Assembly (NCBI GenBank): GCA_003640385.1
Contig: RCAB01000037.1
Location: forward strand, 186,001-250,000
Reading direction: 5' to 3'
Origin: Setaria digitata
Taxonomy: Eukaryota; Nematoda; Chromadorea; Rhabditida; Setariidae
Length of the DNA stretch: 64,000 bases
The notes beneath the pieces were generated by a model. The model made no database searches and was not told the origin of the DNA. It was given only the letters and a program-made list of their open reading frames with translations. Both the position numbers and the translations under genes were made by a program. Within the stretch, counting starts at the first letter, position 1, and every line of letters begins with the position of its first letter. This document shows positions 26,013 to 38,299 of the stretch, one piece after another.

Positions 26013-29000
26013 TTAGTGAATTGCATAAGATATCGGTTCGTTTGATGCCGTCTTTAGACGATAAGTCATAAATTTGATGAATAGTTCGCAAGAATTGGTT
26101 TCTACAGAGTGATACATCAGTGAAGTTAAACCACGCAAGTCGTGACTTGTTTGATGATTCTCAGAGATGTGCTTCATTCGTATTACATTGGAACGTGATA
26201 TGCAATGTGTCACCGTTTAACGAAATATTATGACATGATATATTTTTCCTGAAATTCCATGGCAAATTTTGAGAGTAACTTTTTGTTTGAACATTTTTTT
26301 TTTAGAAATTATAAAATCTTTCGAAGCAGCAAGTGGAACTTTCAACCTGGTGGGATTTTTTTGATCAAAACATGGCATTTTCATTGCATTTCCACGAAAT
26401 AAAGCTTTGAAAAGATTGATAATATCGGCAGCAAACAAAATTTTACTTTTTCGGATTAATTATTTAATCAAAAAGAAATGACTTGAGAAAAATAACTTAG
26501 TCTGAGTTGAAGCTTCATCAGATGGTTGCCGAACTGATCTAACCAAAACATTATTTAAGATTATGATACATTCTTCTAGACAGCAAATATCAGACAAAGT
26601 CATAAATTGTTCCTGATAACGATGCACACGAAATACACCTTCTTCAGCGCTACTTACATCTGCAGATTTAACGAATCTCATCAAAATTATTTGGTAATTA
26701 AAGAAATAATGTATAGAAATTTCAACTTAGTGGGCTTGAGAAATGGAATGCAGTCATCGAATGCCATGGTCAACTTTCTATTGAATCAAGAAAAGCTTGA
26801 AGTAGTAGTACTTCTTAAGAAGAGAACTATACTAACAGTCCAGAAATCTCCATTCACTGTTCGTGCCTATATTCGAGGGTGAATAGTCGCCAATTAGTTT
26901 TTCGATCTTTTGCCGTACGTTTTCTAACTCAGCCTCTGCATCCACATGAATTTTACCGATTTCTACAGCTGCAAAAAAGTTTTCTTTGAGGTTGCAAGAA
27001 ACTTTCTAACATTCCAATATTCTCTTTGATATGACATCTGACTGATATTTGTTTCATTGTATTTTCCGACACTGTAATTGATACATTTGTTGTTTAACTC
27101 GAAACTTCCTTCAAACCTAGAATTCAAACTTTGGCTTATTTTGTAAAAGATGAGCCTAAAGAAAATGTACTAACCAGCAACTTAATTGAGGAAGTTGCAA
27201 AACTTAATCAGGCATAGACGTGCTTTCTCCCATTGAATCGCAGATTTTGTTTTTTCGAGGTGCAATTTTTCAAGTGTAAAATTTCCTTTAACATAATTTG
27301 TTGCCTACTAATATTTCTAGAATCAATAAATTTTTTTACCTGCCACTTTGAGGCGTTCAAGATTATCCCGACTGGCATTGTATTCGTTGGAAGTAATAAG
27401 TAGTACAGGTAATGAATAGCTTACTGCAGCTGATGATGTTTGATTACTATTATTACAGTTTTGGTACTTCGAAATCTTCCGTTGTTTCTTGAGGATCCCT
27501 GGCATATAATTGGACTTCTTTTCACGACGCAACATTGGTACCTGCAGTGTCACTGATGGAAGAATTTTTCTGCGAAGAGGACAGAATGTGACGTTCCCTA
27601 GACTAATTAGAATTAATTAGAAGGATTCAAAAGAAGAAAGATTCAATTATTTAACCTGGCTGTGGAAAGTAATTTCAATGGTACTCGGAGCCAGAAGGCA
27701 CGGCTCGCCGTCTACTTGCATCGGTATTGCTTTACTAGTTGTTATACGAGCATGCGAACACTGTGCTATTCGTTCACCTTTGCCACCCATTTGAAGAGCA
27801 GCCTGAATCCTAGATTAGTAGTTGTCTGAGGATAAAAAATCTTATGACTCTTCTGATAAACTGATCCTGATAATTATGGTATTTATTAGAATTTTTTCTA
27901 ATTCGAAATTCTGAAAAAGACGAAAAAACACACCAGTGTAGCAGTTGTAAAACCAAGAACCTCTACTTTCCCATCACAGCTGGAAGGCCGACAGCTTTCC
28001 TCATCATCGTTACTCCACGGAATTGTCCCTCCGGCATAATATGTTATATTGAGAAATAATATGCAGTGGTACTTGAATTCTTTAATTTTTGCTGTTAAAT
28101 CAATTCCGTCACACTGAAATTCATATAAAGGATAAAAGATTTTCAAGAATGAACCAGTTCAAAAAAAAGAAAAGGTCACTTCTGAATGGATAAATCTACA
28201 GAAATCTATAAATCTAGGCCTATAACCTCAAGAGTGATATATTCATGTAGCAATTTCCATGTCCTCTTGAACAAATCAATGGTTCCTAGTCCACCATATG
28301 CTATTCGATTTTTCAGCCGGCTGTTTAACATCTGTGGATTTGCGCCTGGAATATCGAAAATCAATGAGACAAATAAAACAATTACTAGCACAGATTTCGT
28401 TATTCTCTATCATACTTTCCTTAAAAGTATCCCTTCATCTTCATCAAAATTATATGTCATCTCTTTTACCTTTCTGACATGGGAACGAAAGACCAAACAA
28501 TCTGAATTTATACTCGAGACTGAAGTTCAAAGTTACTTCTCGAATGATGAAATTGCAAGGCAACATGAGCATCGGCCCCAATGCTGTAATAATTATTCAT
28601 CACCGTCAATGGTAGGGAGTTCTGAGCAGCTTTGTCGATTTCATCCGTCTGTACATTAGATGCTTCCAGATTGGCTTCCACTTTTATATTCCACCTGCAA
28701 ATCTTTCCTGAACATTTATTTATAGGATTGTCTAGTCATCAAATCAAGAAATTCTTTCCCGGTGGGGGAAGTTTTCATTTCTTATTCTTAGAATTGGACA
28801 ACAAATTAACCTGTCAAGATAAGTGACGGCTGTTTCATTGACAATGGCGTTCAGTAGCTGCGCAAGTGGTTCTTCGTTGAAAGAACCACCCCAACCAAGA
28901 CATCTAAACAAAGAATTGCTTGGATTGATTTAAAACAAATGTAGAAAAAATCGAAATTAATTGGATAAATAACAAGAATCCATGTTCTGCCCCAAAGAAA

Positions 29001-32000
29001 CAAAAGGAGAAGAAAATAATTGCCTAGCCAAATCATTGCCAGTGCCTAACGGAACGATGCCAATCGGAGGATACTTACTCCAGTTCATCTGGAAATTAAT
29101 ATTCAATAAATTGGAAGTAGAATTATTCAAGCATCAATAAACACGTTGTTTGAAATTTTGCTCTAACGGATAGTTTGATTTCAAGTTCAGAAAACATTTA
29201 TCTTAGTTCAGCTGAATAACTTTTGAATAGTAACACATCTAAGGACTCTACTTCACCAGTGTTAAGATAAAATCTGTATCATTTAAAGTTCTTTTTCAAA
29301 TCAGTTAAATTGCAAAGTACGAAGCAAACTTTGTCAAGACTACTTAAGATCCATCCGACGGTGCCATCGCCACCACATACAAGTACTCGTAGAGTGGATG
29401 CCACTTTCTTGTATATACTAAGCCTGAAGCTTCATTCTTTTTATTAATTTCTAGCAATTACAAAATTAGAAATAGTCTAAGCCTAGAAAAAGTGTATCTT
29501 GTAGAAAAATCATTCATTATTTTTTAAAAACATTAAGAATACAATAATTTATAGAATATTATTATAGCAATTCTTCGTTGCAATGAAGAGATACACGCGT
29601 GAAAATAAAAAGAAAGGACTTACCCGAATTCGGGCCCTTTTAATGCAGTAATATCGAAAACCTGACGTGGATTCAAAAGCCAACAAAATGTATGTAATAT
29701 CTTGGAACCTTTGTTACCACCTGATTTCGGATTCACAAATACAAGTAATGGTTGGCTTGGGAGCCATGTACCATCATCCAAAGGTACTGGTCGTATCTTG
29801 AATAGTCGGCACTGAAATAACAGCAATAGTCGGACAAGAAAATTTTGTTTTATTTGAAAGGATAACCAAAAAGTTTCTGAGAAGTACAATCGATAACGTA
29901 TAAATTCATTATTAGGTGAGAAATCGATTTTAATAGATAATTTTATTCAGTTTCATTTATTAATAGTATCTGTTGATGCTTAAAACTAATTCAATTTCTA
30001 ATTAAGGATAATCCATACTTTCCGTTTCTTCCCAATTTTCTTTCTCTTCCTTAGTTGGATTTGATTTGAGTATTGAATCCATGTCGGTGGTATAATGACC
30101 TCTTTCAAATCGCCCCGATCGCATGACCTTTCAAAGCACTGCGTTGAGAAGCATTCCACTTTGTTATGATAAGACCGCTTGCACCATGAACAGGTAATTG
30201 CTATTACCTCCTGAACAGCTTTTAGTTCCTGATAATATTTAATATTAATGTAAAGCCCAGCAGCCATACTATGATTATTGTTAACATCTTAGCTTACTTT
30301 CAGAAATCAAAAAAAAAGATTGAAGTTTTTCAGAAGGATACAGTAAGGTTTTGGACAGACCGGTAAATGACGTGGATCCATCTAAACTTGCCTTTTCATG
30401 GAAAATTTTTTGTTGAAACGATTTACTGCAATGTAAGCAACGTCCCTTTTGTTTCCACTTATGCAACCAGTGATGTCCACTTACAGAATCATCCATGACA
30501 GTGCTACTTGAAGTTAATTGTTTCTTTGCAAGACTTTCGTCTTGGAATGTTATCTTGCATTTCACATATAGCTAAAATAAAAAAGTTGTCTTGTTTAGGT
30601 CTTTATAAATAAATTGCAAGCACTGAATGGTAGATTTTCCTATAAGTGTGAAATAATGACCTGTCTTAAAGTTGGCAAACATGCGGTATGAACGACAATA
30701 TGGCATGCAGCACAACTCCGTTTTTCTCCGACTTTCAGACAATCTCTTTCACCTGCAAAAACTGTTTGGTCATTTGAAGAATTGTCACTGCAAATGAGCT
30801 AATTAGCACACTGAAATGAATTTCATTAATAAAGAATCCCTTTAAATTAGTTCGCCCGATGAGCAACAAGAAGAATCTCCTCACATAAAAATATTCTCCT
30901 TCATAGATTAAGTAAAACAATCTAACAACTTATATAGTGGATTTATCTCAGAAACCTATGTGACTGTAAATGACAGATTTCTGGATGAATGAACTAACCA
31001 ACATAACATTCGGTATCACGAGAACTACTTGCCACGGTACTTGGGGCTGCTGAAGTTACCCAAATATGTTCGTCGGCATGGATCTGTAAACAAATAATTC
31101 CATCAAATATCATATTCAAAGAAAATAATATATTTTACAATTTATTATTTCTTCACATCTTCCTCTACTTTCAATATTATAATTACTTCATCTTTTATCA
31201 GCTAGTAGCTTTTATCAAAATTAAAATAAGACCTTTCTACAGTGTAAGTTGAAAAGTCCCATAGCTGCTCGAAACGTTTGACAAAATCCTTCATCCTATT
31301 ATTTTAATTGTTATCTAAGGTATACTTTGAAAAATGATATAACCTTAGGATCGAACCAATAATTCTTTGTGCGATGTTTGCATAAAACAGCTGAGATGCC
31401 ATGTGATCGAGATGAATTTGCAGCTACTAACCGTTTTGCTACCGTTGATTTAGCGAGAGCACGCCTGTCAAATTAATGGACAATACTGGTTTTCATTTAG
31501 TGATGTAAATCGACATCACATTTGAAATTACTACTTATTACTTTCTTCAACTGCAAAATTCGTTTTAAAAATTTCGGAAATTTTCAACTTACTAGTAAAT
31601 TACAACTGAAAGGCATTTCAGACCTGTGCATTGCTTAGTCTGGCTTATACATATGCAGAAATTTCCTCGTAATATTAATCGTTGACTGGAAATGAAATGT
31701 CAAGAGCGATGTCTCCATGCATTCAGCTGTCTTAACAACGATATCAGACAATGAATTACTATTAAGTTGTTGAGGTGAAATCTGATGCTGTGAAAATGGA
31801 TGATATTAGCCTTAAGATGCTATGTTTTTGGAAATCTTTTAATGGATTTCGATGCATATGGTAGGATTTTGTTCCTATGCTAATCCACTGAGACTGTAAG
31901 ATTGATGAGCTAGATGTAAAATTAGAAAGCAATTAATTAACGAAATAGTTAAATGATGGACATAAATTAAAATGATTTTGATGACGAAATGGCGTGTTCC

Positions 32001-35000
32001 AGGAAGTGTTATCATGGAGTGATGAATTTTATGAATTCGCTCATATTCATTCTCGACCATATTGCGGCCCATTATTTTAAATTTCCTCATTTCGTTTTAG
32101 CTTAAACATAGTTAGGAAAGTGTAATAAGTACTTCTGAAATATATAAGCTAAGAAAAGCACAACTCCTTAATACTACTTAGAAGCAGAAAAAAAAACTTT
32201 ACAAACTTGTTTTCCTGTTCTAAAACATGGCGAGAATTGAAGCTTACATATTATATCAATACTTGTTGTTAGGTATTGTCAATCCGTAATAGAGGCATTG
32301 CATTTTAGAACAGGAGACGTAATGTAAATTTAGATTTTCTCAAATTTCCTGATATTTTTTGGCTTCTGTGAAAGATAATTGCTATAATCCCTAGCCTTTT
32401 CTTAGGCATTAATTTAAAAGGAGAAATACGTATTATAAGGAAAAATTCTCCTCTATTAGCAGTATTAGATATCGAAATACACCACAGTAAAATACACCTG
32501 TTTGTCTGCTCCTTTTATCCATGTTACATGTCTAAATTTAAAATTTTCTTCTGCTTCACCAAGCATGAATCTAACAACTCTTTCATTATAACGGAAAGTT
32601 TGTTGAATTATTCGAATTCCGGTCGCATAAATGAAATACGCATTTTTATTGTTCTCGGAAACATCAAAGGATCGGTCGATGGAAACTGCGAAAACCATAA
32701 AAGTAAAGGGAACTGTTTGTGAATAAGTGAAAATGGATCAGGTGAATAGAAATGTTAAGGACTGAAGGATAAAGTCTAATTCTCTTAATCGATCATACTT
32801 GTAAAGCAATTAAGTTTCATTCTCCTAATTGATTTTAGCATTCAATTAAAGAGTTTCGACTTAATTCGTTAAGAGCGACACTGAGAGTTCTGCCAAATAA
32901 CTTTGCCAAGGTGTCAGAAATGTCCAATATAGAATAACTTCTGAACCTGATTTATTTCAGAAATTATATGAAGAAAAAGGAAATTATCAGGCATATGTAC
33001 ATGAGCCAAAACAATAACAATCAATCTGACTGTTATTTCCAGCATTTGTAAATACCATTGTCGCATCGATGCCATAAAATGGTGTTTTGAAAATGCTTGA
33101 AGCTTCACTTCTAACTCATAAAAGAGTTGAGAAGACTGATTGTAAATTTGTGGAACAGAAAGTGGAGAGATGGCATTCGGTTATTAGTGAACTGGTTGAT
33201 GGAAGTCTTTGAAACGAACAAATCCATTAGTACCAAATCCATAGACAGCCGCAGTTTCAAAAAGCACCTTCAATTAGCAACAAGAATGGATTTCCTCACT
33301 TTTCAAAACTGACTTTCCCTTAACTAGTCGTCGGCATATCCTTCTTACCTTCCCTCACCCAATTAAACCATAATTTTCGATTTCTTTCATTCTGCATTAG
33401 CCCTTTGGCACGAGTTTAAATTATCCACTTATCTTATTCCGATTGCTGTTCCAACAATGCTCCTTCAATTTATGACGTCAATAACTCATTGGACTGGCAC
33501 TTGCAGATTTTATTCCTTTAAATCTATCATTCCCTTCTCATTTATCAAAACGTAATATGAGCATGGATATTACTCTAGATTCAAAAGTATACTATCCAAC
33601 TGGCGTCCGTTCTGAATCTTAAACCTATCATCTTATCGGTCCCCTCCTTCCTAATGAGAGAATCAGAAGAGAGGGAAGAATAATCAAGCAACTACAATGG
33701 ATAATTTCGTGTTATCCGTTGAGCCAAACATCTTATTGCACTTACCGAGCAGTGCAGTCTTGGCTAAAGAGCTAAAGAGAATATCTTAGAAGCTCCGCTC
33801 TTACACATGGAAGAAGAAGCAGTAATGTTTGCTGAGATTTTCACTGAATCTAAGAAACACTTGATAAGCTTTGACGAATTAGTATTCAGACATAATGAAT
33901 TAGTCATTAAGTGTAATTTGTGCGAAGCTTGCGAATTGCACAAAACGGCCGCGCTAATTAAAGCAAACTATGGAGTAGGAGGAAAAATCGCTGCCTGTTT
34001 TGAAGGAGAAAATTAATAGGCAAAGTTATAATTGAAGTGACTCAGTTTGAGACAAATACCAGAAGAGAAGACGTCGAAGTGGAATGGAACGAGGAGGATG
34101 ACGAAACATGGAACAGAAGTCCATTCTATGGAATTAATCAAACTGTCCGGGGAGTTTAATCAGTCACTACCCTAAAACAAAACCTGTTTAACGAATATGA
34201 AAACAATTCCGAAATGGAAAATAAGTGTCTGACAAATTTCATAGCTATTAGTGACAGACTTCTGAAGGAACAAGGACTGCTATCAGAGGCCAAATCGATA
34301 AAATGTGCCACTTCAGAAACCAGCACCGTTTTTTCAGGAGGATTTCCAAAAACTGAAGCAGAATTCATTGAACGTTTCGTGCATTATTTATTGAAAGTTC
34401 AATTCAAATCAGGAACTGTTGCTGGTAGAAAAGAGAAGACAGATTGCTAAAAATAAGCTTTTAATCTTGGAATGGTTATGGGTTAATGATGAGCGGAAAT
34501 CGAGTAAAGAATTAATTTATTATTGATTATAGTATCAAAATAGCGGTGGGAAAGATGAAAAAGTGCGAACTCAAATTACATTAAGCACAGTAAAAAAATA
34601 TATGCAGTATGAATTGAAAGAGAATTTTCTCATAAATGATGGGAAAGTTCAATTCATCATCTCTCGAAAATGCCCTCTAATGCAGGAAATAATTTTATTC
34701 TGCCTGTTAATTTGACATCAGAAATATGAGGAAGGCTTTATTGAATATAAAATTACCACTTTTTCTGAATATATTATTAAAGAATTTAGTACTTGTCATC
34801 TAAAGTGCGCTCAGGAAGGAGTGAATAAAGTTGCTGGAGAATATGATCAGAAATGTAGAGGTGAGCAGAAGGCAGTACAATAGCAGTGATATCATTTGAC
34901 AAGTACAAATTTATAACTGTTACTCTACTCGCAATTTCAGGAGGAGCACATTGTTGTCATGTAGGAAAATTAAATTAAAAAATAATTCTTAAGGTTCATT

Positions 35001-36100
35001 GCGCAGAATCAAAGTAAAGTTGACATTTGTCTGAGTTTAAATCTAATAAATTGGGATAGCATTTCAAAATTGCCAAAAAAAAAATGCGTTCTTTGATTAA
35101 CTGAAAGAAGCCGGAAAATAAGATGTTCGAAAAAAAAAATTTCATTTTATCTACTGCTTATTTTTCCATATTCCCTGAAAAAATGATTCGTCTTCTCAGA
35201 TAATTTCCTCAGGCAATTTTACTAAATACACATTTCTCATGTTATCCGGTTTTTCTTAGTAAATCTTCCGTTCACCAGAAAGTTTCAAGTATTTAAAGTG
35301 ACAGCATAGAGAAAAACTGAAGGAATTGAAATTCACTTATTTGAATAGCAGGTGTCATCATGAAGCGATTCTTCGCAGTTCGTCTTAAAATTTTGCGAGT
35401 TATGGTAACTGATAACGTCAGGGATATCGGAACTGGACCATAATCGAACTCCGTTTTCTAGTCTGCTAAGGCTATGTTCTCGCAACGATGCATTATTAAT
35501 GAAGCAGTGGAAACAGTTCAAGCTAGGATACAATAAGTCTGGATATCTGTTATCAATAGGTAATGAGGGGATGTTCTTGCCTTGCAAAGGGTATCCACGT
35601 TGTAACAAATGCATCCTTTGACGTTCATCCAAGTCGAAAGAGACAGATAAGCCCAGTGGTCTCTTCGCCATCTTTTTCTGCATTTTTTCGAACTGCTTGG
35701 TAAAGAATGAAAGGAATAGATGGGATCGTACATCATCAGAAAACTTCTTAATCCTCGACGAGTTTGCAGTGATGTTGCTAATATCTGAACTGCCAGTTTT
35801 TTCATCGGGAGCACATGACAGGTCAATTGCCTCAGCTCGAACTAGCATCGGTTTCCTGTGGGTTTTAGATGACTGTGAAGTATTCGAATGGTGAGGTTCG
35901 GGACGGCTTGACAAATAAGATCGCGAGATTTTAATTTTCTGGAGTTCACTTGGTAAAGATTTCGCCTTCCTAACAAGTAGTAACTTTGAGTGGGTAGCGG
36001 GAGTGGACCCATCTACTTTTCGTAGTTCGGCTTCTTTTCGAGAGTCTGTGGAAGAGTGACTGGGAATGAGGTGAGGTATGGGATGGTAACATTCGTCCAT
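26013..36100 (-). CDS. Diacylglycerol kinase, zeta/iota (type IV) class
   Basis: Phosphorylates diacylglycerol to phosphatidic acid. Nineteen exons: 36100-35337, 31464-31344, 31083-30999, 30752-30661, 30571-30392, 30210-30019, 29811-29624, 29423-29330, 29088-29024, 28903-28811, 28694-28537, 28345-28227, 28113-27934, 27802-27656, 27541-27340, 26968-26837, 26659-26497, 26445-26280, 26171-26013; 1099 aa. Order: unrecognised 254-aa N-terminus; two C1 zinc fingers (HIWVTSA...[29 protein letters not shown]...[11 protein letters not shown]); a basic [11 protein letters not shown] where DGK-zeta has its MARCKS-like/nuclear signal; the catalytic domain ([33 protein letters not shown]); the accessory domain ([27 protein letters not shown]); a WRFLD segment; and degenerate ankyrin-like repeats. 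Introns after 30392 and 29024 have GC donors confirmed by homology across the junction. Exon 1 rests on phase match only, and the last acceptor (before 26171) is weak. Confidence 0.92.
33697..34880 (+). pseudogene. Decayed protein-coding copy inside DGK intron 1
   Basis: About 1.2 kb reads as coding on the plus strand with no introns, but it is broken. Open segments include 33807-34016 and 34214-34450. Reading frame shifts occur near 33780, 34013 and 34440, and in-frame stops sit at 34157-34159, about 34534-34543 and 34713-34715. The conceptual product is hydrophilic and charged, with one Cys pair (CNLCEAC). I do not recognise the family. The intronless, disabled state suggests a retrocopy or a dead mobile-element gene. 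If the TATAG before 34546 is a real acceptor, part could still be spliced. Confidence 0.55.
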
Positions 36101-38299
36101 TCCGACCACTCAGTTCTCGATGTAGCTCCTGTACTGCACAAGACTAATGCAGAAAGACAAGAAGCCACGAATGGATTGCATGCAGTAGCCAAAAGCGAGA
36201 ACAAGGACCACTTTCCAATGAAGAAATGGTGAAATTAGAGGAAAAAGTAGGTGAGCTTAAGGATAATATCGAAGTCTCTGAGACAGGGCGCCGACATCTT
36301 CCGGAATCACATGAGGCTCAGTCGGTTACTGCACCGTAAGGTGTACCTGAGAGATACTGAACAAGGCCGTCCGGGGTACACAACCACGGAGGCGGGTTGG
36401 GTGTTGCAGTGTGGAACCGCCTATGCCATGCCATGACGTGGCGATAAAATAGCACAGGCAGAATAGTGCAGGATAGAATCAGTTGTTGTATAAAGACAGG
36501 CAGCCAAAGATCGGTGCAAGTGGTATTGGTGGATGGACGAGAAAACGCGGGGACGAGGTGCTGATATGCTGATATGGGTGATAGCGAGGGAGTGATAATG
36601 TGATAGGGTGACGGGTGACAGAGATGGACAAAGTGAAATAAAGGATGGGTGGTGCTAGTCGACAACTCTACTCATTCATCTTAGCCCTTCCCTGCTACTG
36701 CAGTCATTTCCACTTCTCATCTTTCCTGCTCTTATCACCTTATCACTTACTAGGATAATTCTGTATTAAAGTAGTTCCTCCTTGTACTTAATTGGCTGTG
36801 TCATTTCGTGACTCCTGTAATTAAGGCTAACGTATTCACGGAACAGGTTCGCATACAATTGATGAGATGGTTGTTCTTTAATAGTCTAACTGCCAGTTGA
36901 CTCCCTTCATCTCGACTCTCGAGTCTCTTTGACAGTATCAATCACATTTCTGAAGACGCCAGTGCAAATGATTGCTTGTGAAAGACCTATGTGAATATGT
37001 ATTGCCAAATTAATTTTAAGCTCAAAATTTCTCTTTCAAAATTAATGAGAGACTGAATCTGTACAGAGCAGGTTGCTTATTTAGCGAGTCCCGCTAAACA
37101 GGTGTTTTCTTGTATAGTGCTGTTGTTTCACCTTGATGAAGTGGGAATTAAACTTCATTTGTAGCACTTCACTGTAATTTGTATAATAAGCATCACTGAA
37201 CTAGAAATTTAGATACTCGCCATTTCCAATTATTTTTTTTTTCTAAAACTTAGTGTAATAGGATTTGTTCATCAATTTGAAATCATAGGAAATAGCTAAT
37301 CGCAAATCGAAAACTTCAGTTTTTCCCACTTTTTCTTTCTGCAGTGTCCTTTTATATCATATAATGAGAAGGCGAATCACATTACCAAGTTTTTCTCCGA
37401 ATAAATAACTTTAAAAACTGGAAAACGAAAAAAAAAATTTTCAAAAATGGGATAACAACCATCTATTAGTAATTCCTAATTAATTTGAAAATTACCCAAT
37501 TATCTTCCTAATTACTCGCAAAAAGAAATTCGGCCTTAAAATTATTTCATATGAGCTGAATATTTAACCGATATTTGTGCTGACATGACGTGTTCTCATT
37601 AGCAGTCAGTCTAGTGCTTCTGAAAATTCCTAATATGTGCAGAAACTGTTCCTACTTTCAATTCAACAAAGACCAGTCTGTTTCGCAGTCCTTTTTTCAT
37701 CATTTTATTTAATTTTGATATTTCAATTAAGTTCTCATTATTTTACAATGCTAAAACGAATCGCTAATGAAAAAATAGCAATAGGAGATATAAAATAGGC
37801 CATAAATGATTAGTAAAAATTATGGGGAGAGTTTCGGAGGAAGTTTATGTTACGATTAGTCAAAAAAAAAGTTTAGTCAAAAAAAGAAAAAAAAAAGATT
37901 AGTCAAAAAAAGCCGTAAAGGCATTGTGAAACGAAATGATTGCCTAATGATGATGTTAAGGTTACTCATATTGAAACTTAAGACATTGGTTTTGATTATG
38001 AGGCAACAACTTTTAAAAACTCTTGAGAAAGATAAAGTTTGGAAGAGCTTTACTAATATTAAAAAGCATGGGATTACTGGAAAGCTTACAAAAGTTTCAA
38101 TTTTTTGTATGTTCTTAATCCAGTAAAAAATTTTTCCCTTCTTCCAAACCAACTTGATGCTGAAAGGATTTTTTAAACTTAAACTTGTATATGCTCAAGA
38201 GTTTTATTCTTTTGTCGTATATTAAAACTAAATTATTTTGATTCATCATTTGGCCCTCAAGTTTGGCCCTACAGGAGTGGATCGTTTTGTTCTCATGAG
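36101..38299. other. Intergenic with a GC-richer block at 36240-36700
   Basis: 36240-36700 is clearly richer in G and C than its surroundings and has fragmentary ORFs (61 codons plus, 115 codons minus) without recognisable products. An open frame from 36227 reads EEKVGELKDNIEV before a stop near 36340. It may be a mobile-element remnant such as an LTR, but I cannot define termini. 37000-38299 is AT-rich, with the short repeat at 37856-37912. Confidence 0.4.
37856..37912. repeat. Short tandem TTAGTCAAAAAAA repeat
   Basis: Three imperfect copies of TTAGTCAAAAAAA separated by A-rich spacers. Confidence 0.8.

Noticed and set aside
28186..28659. 157-codon plus-strand ORF
   Set aside because: It lies opposite two well-supported DGK accessory-domain exons and has no recognisable sequence.
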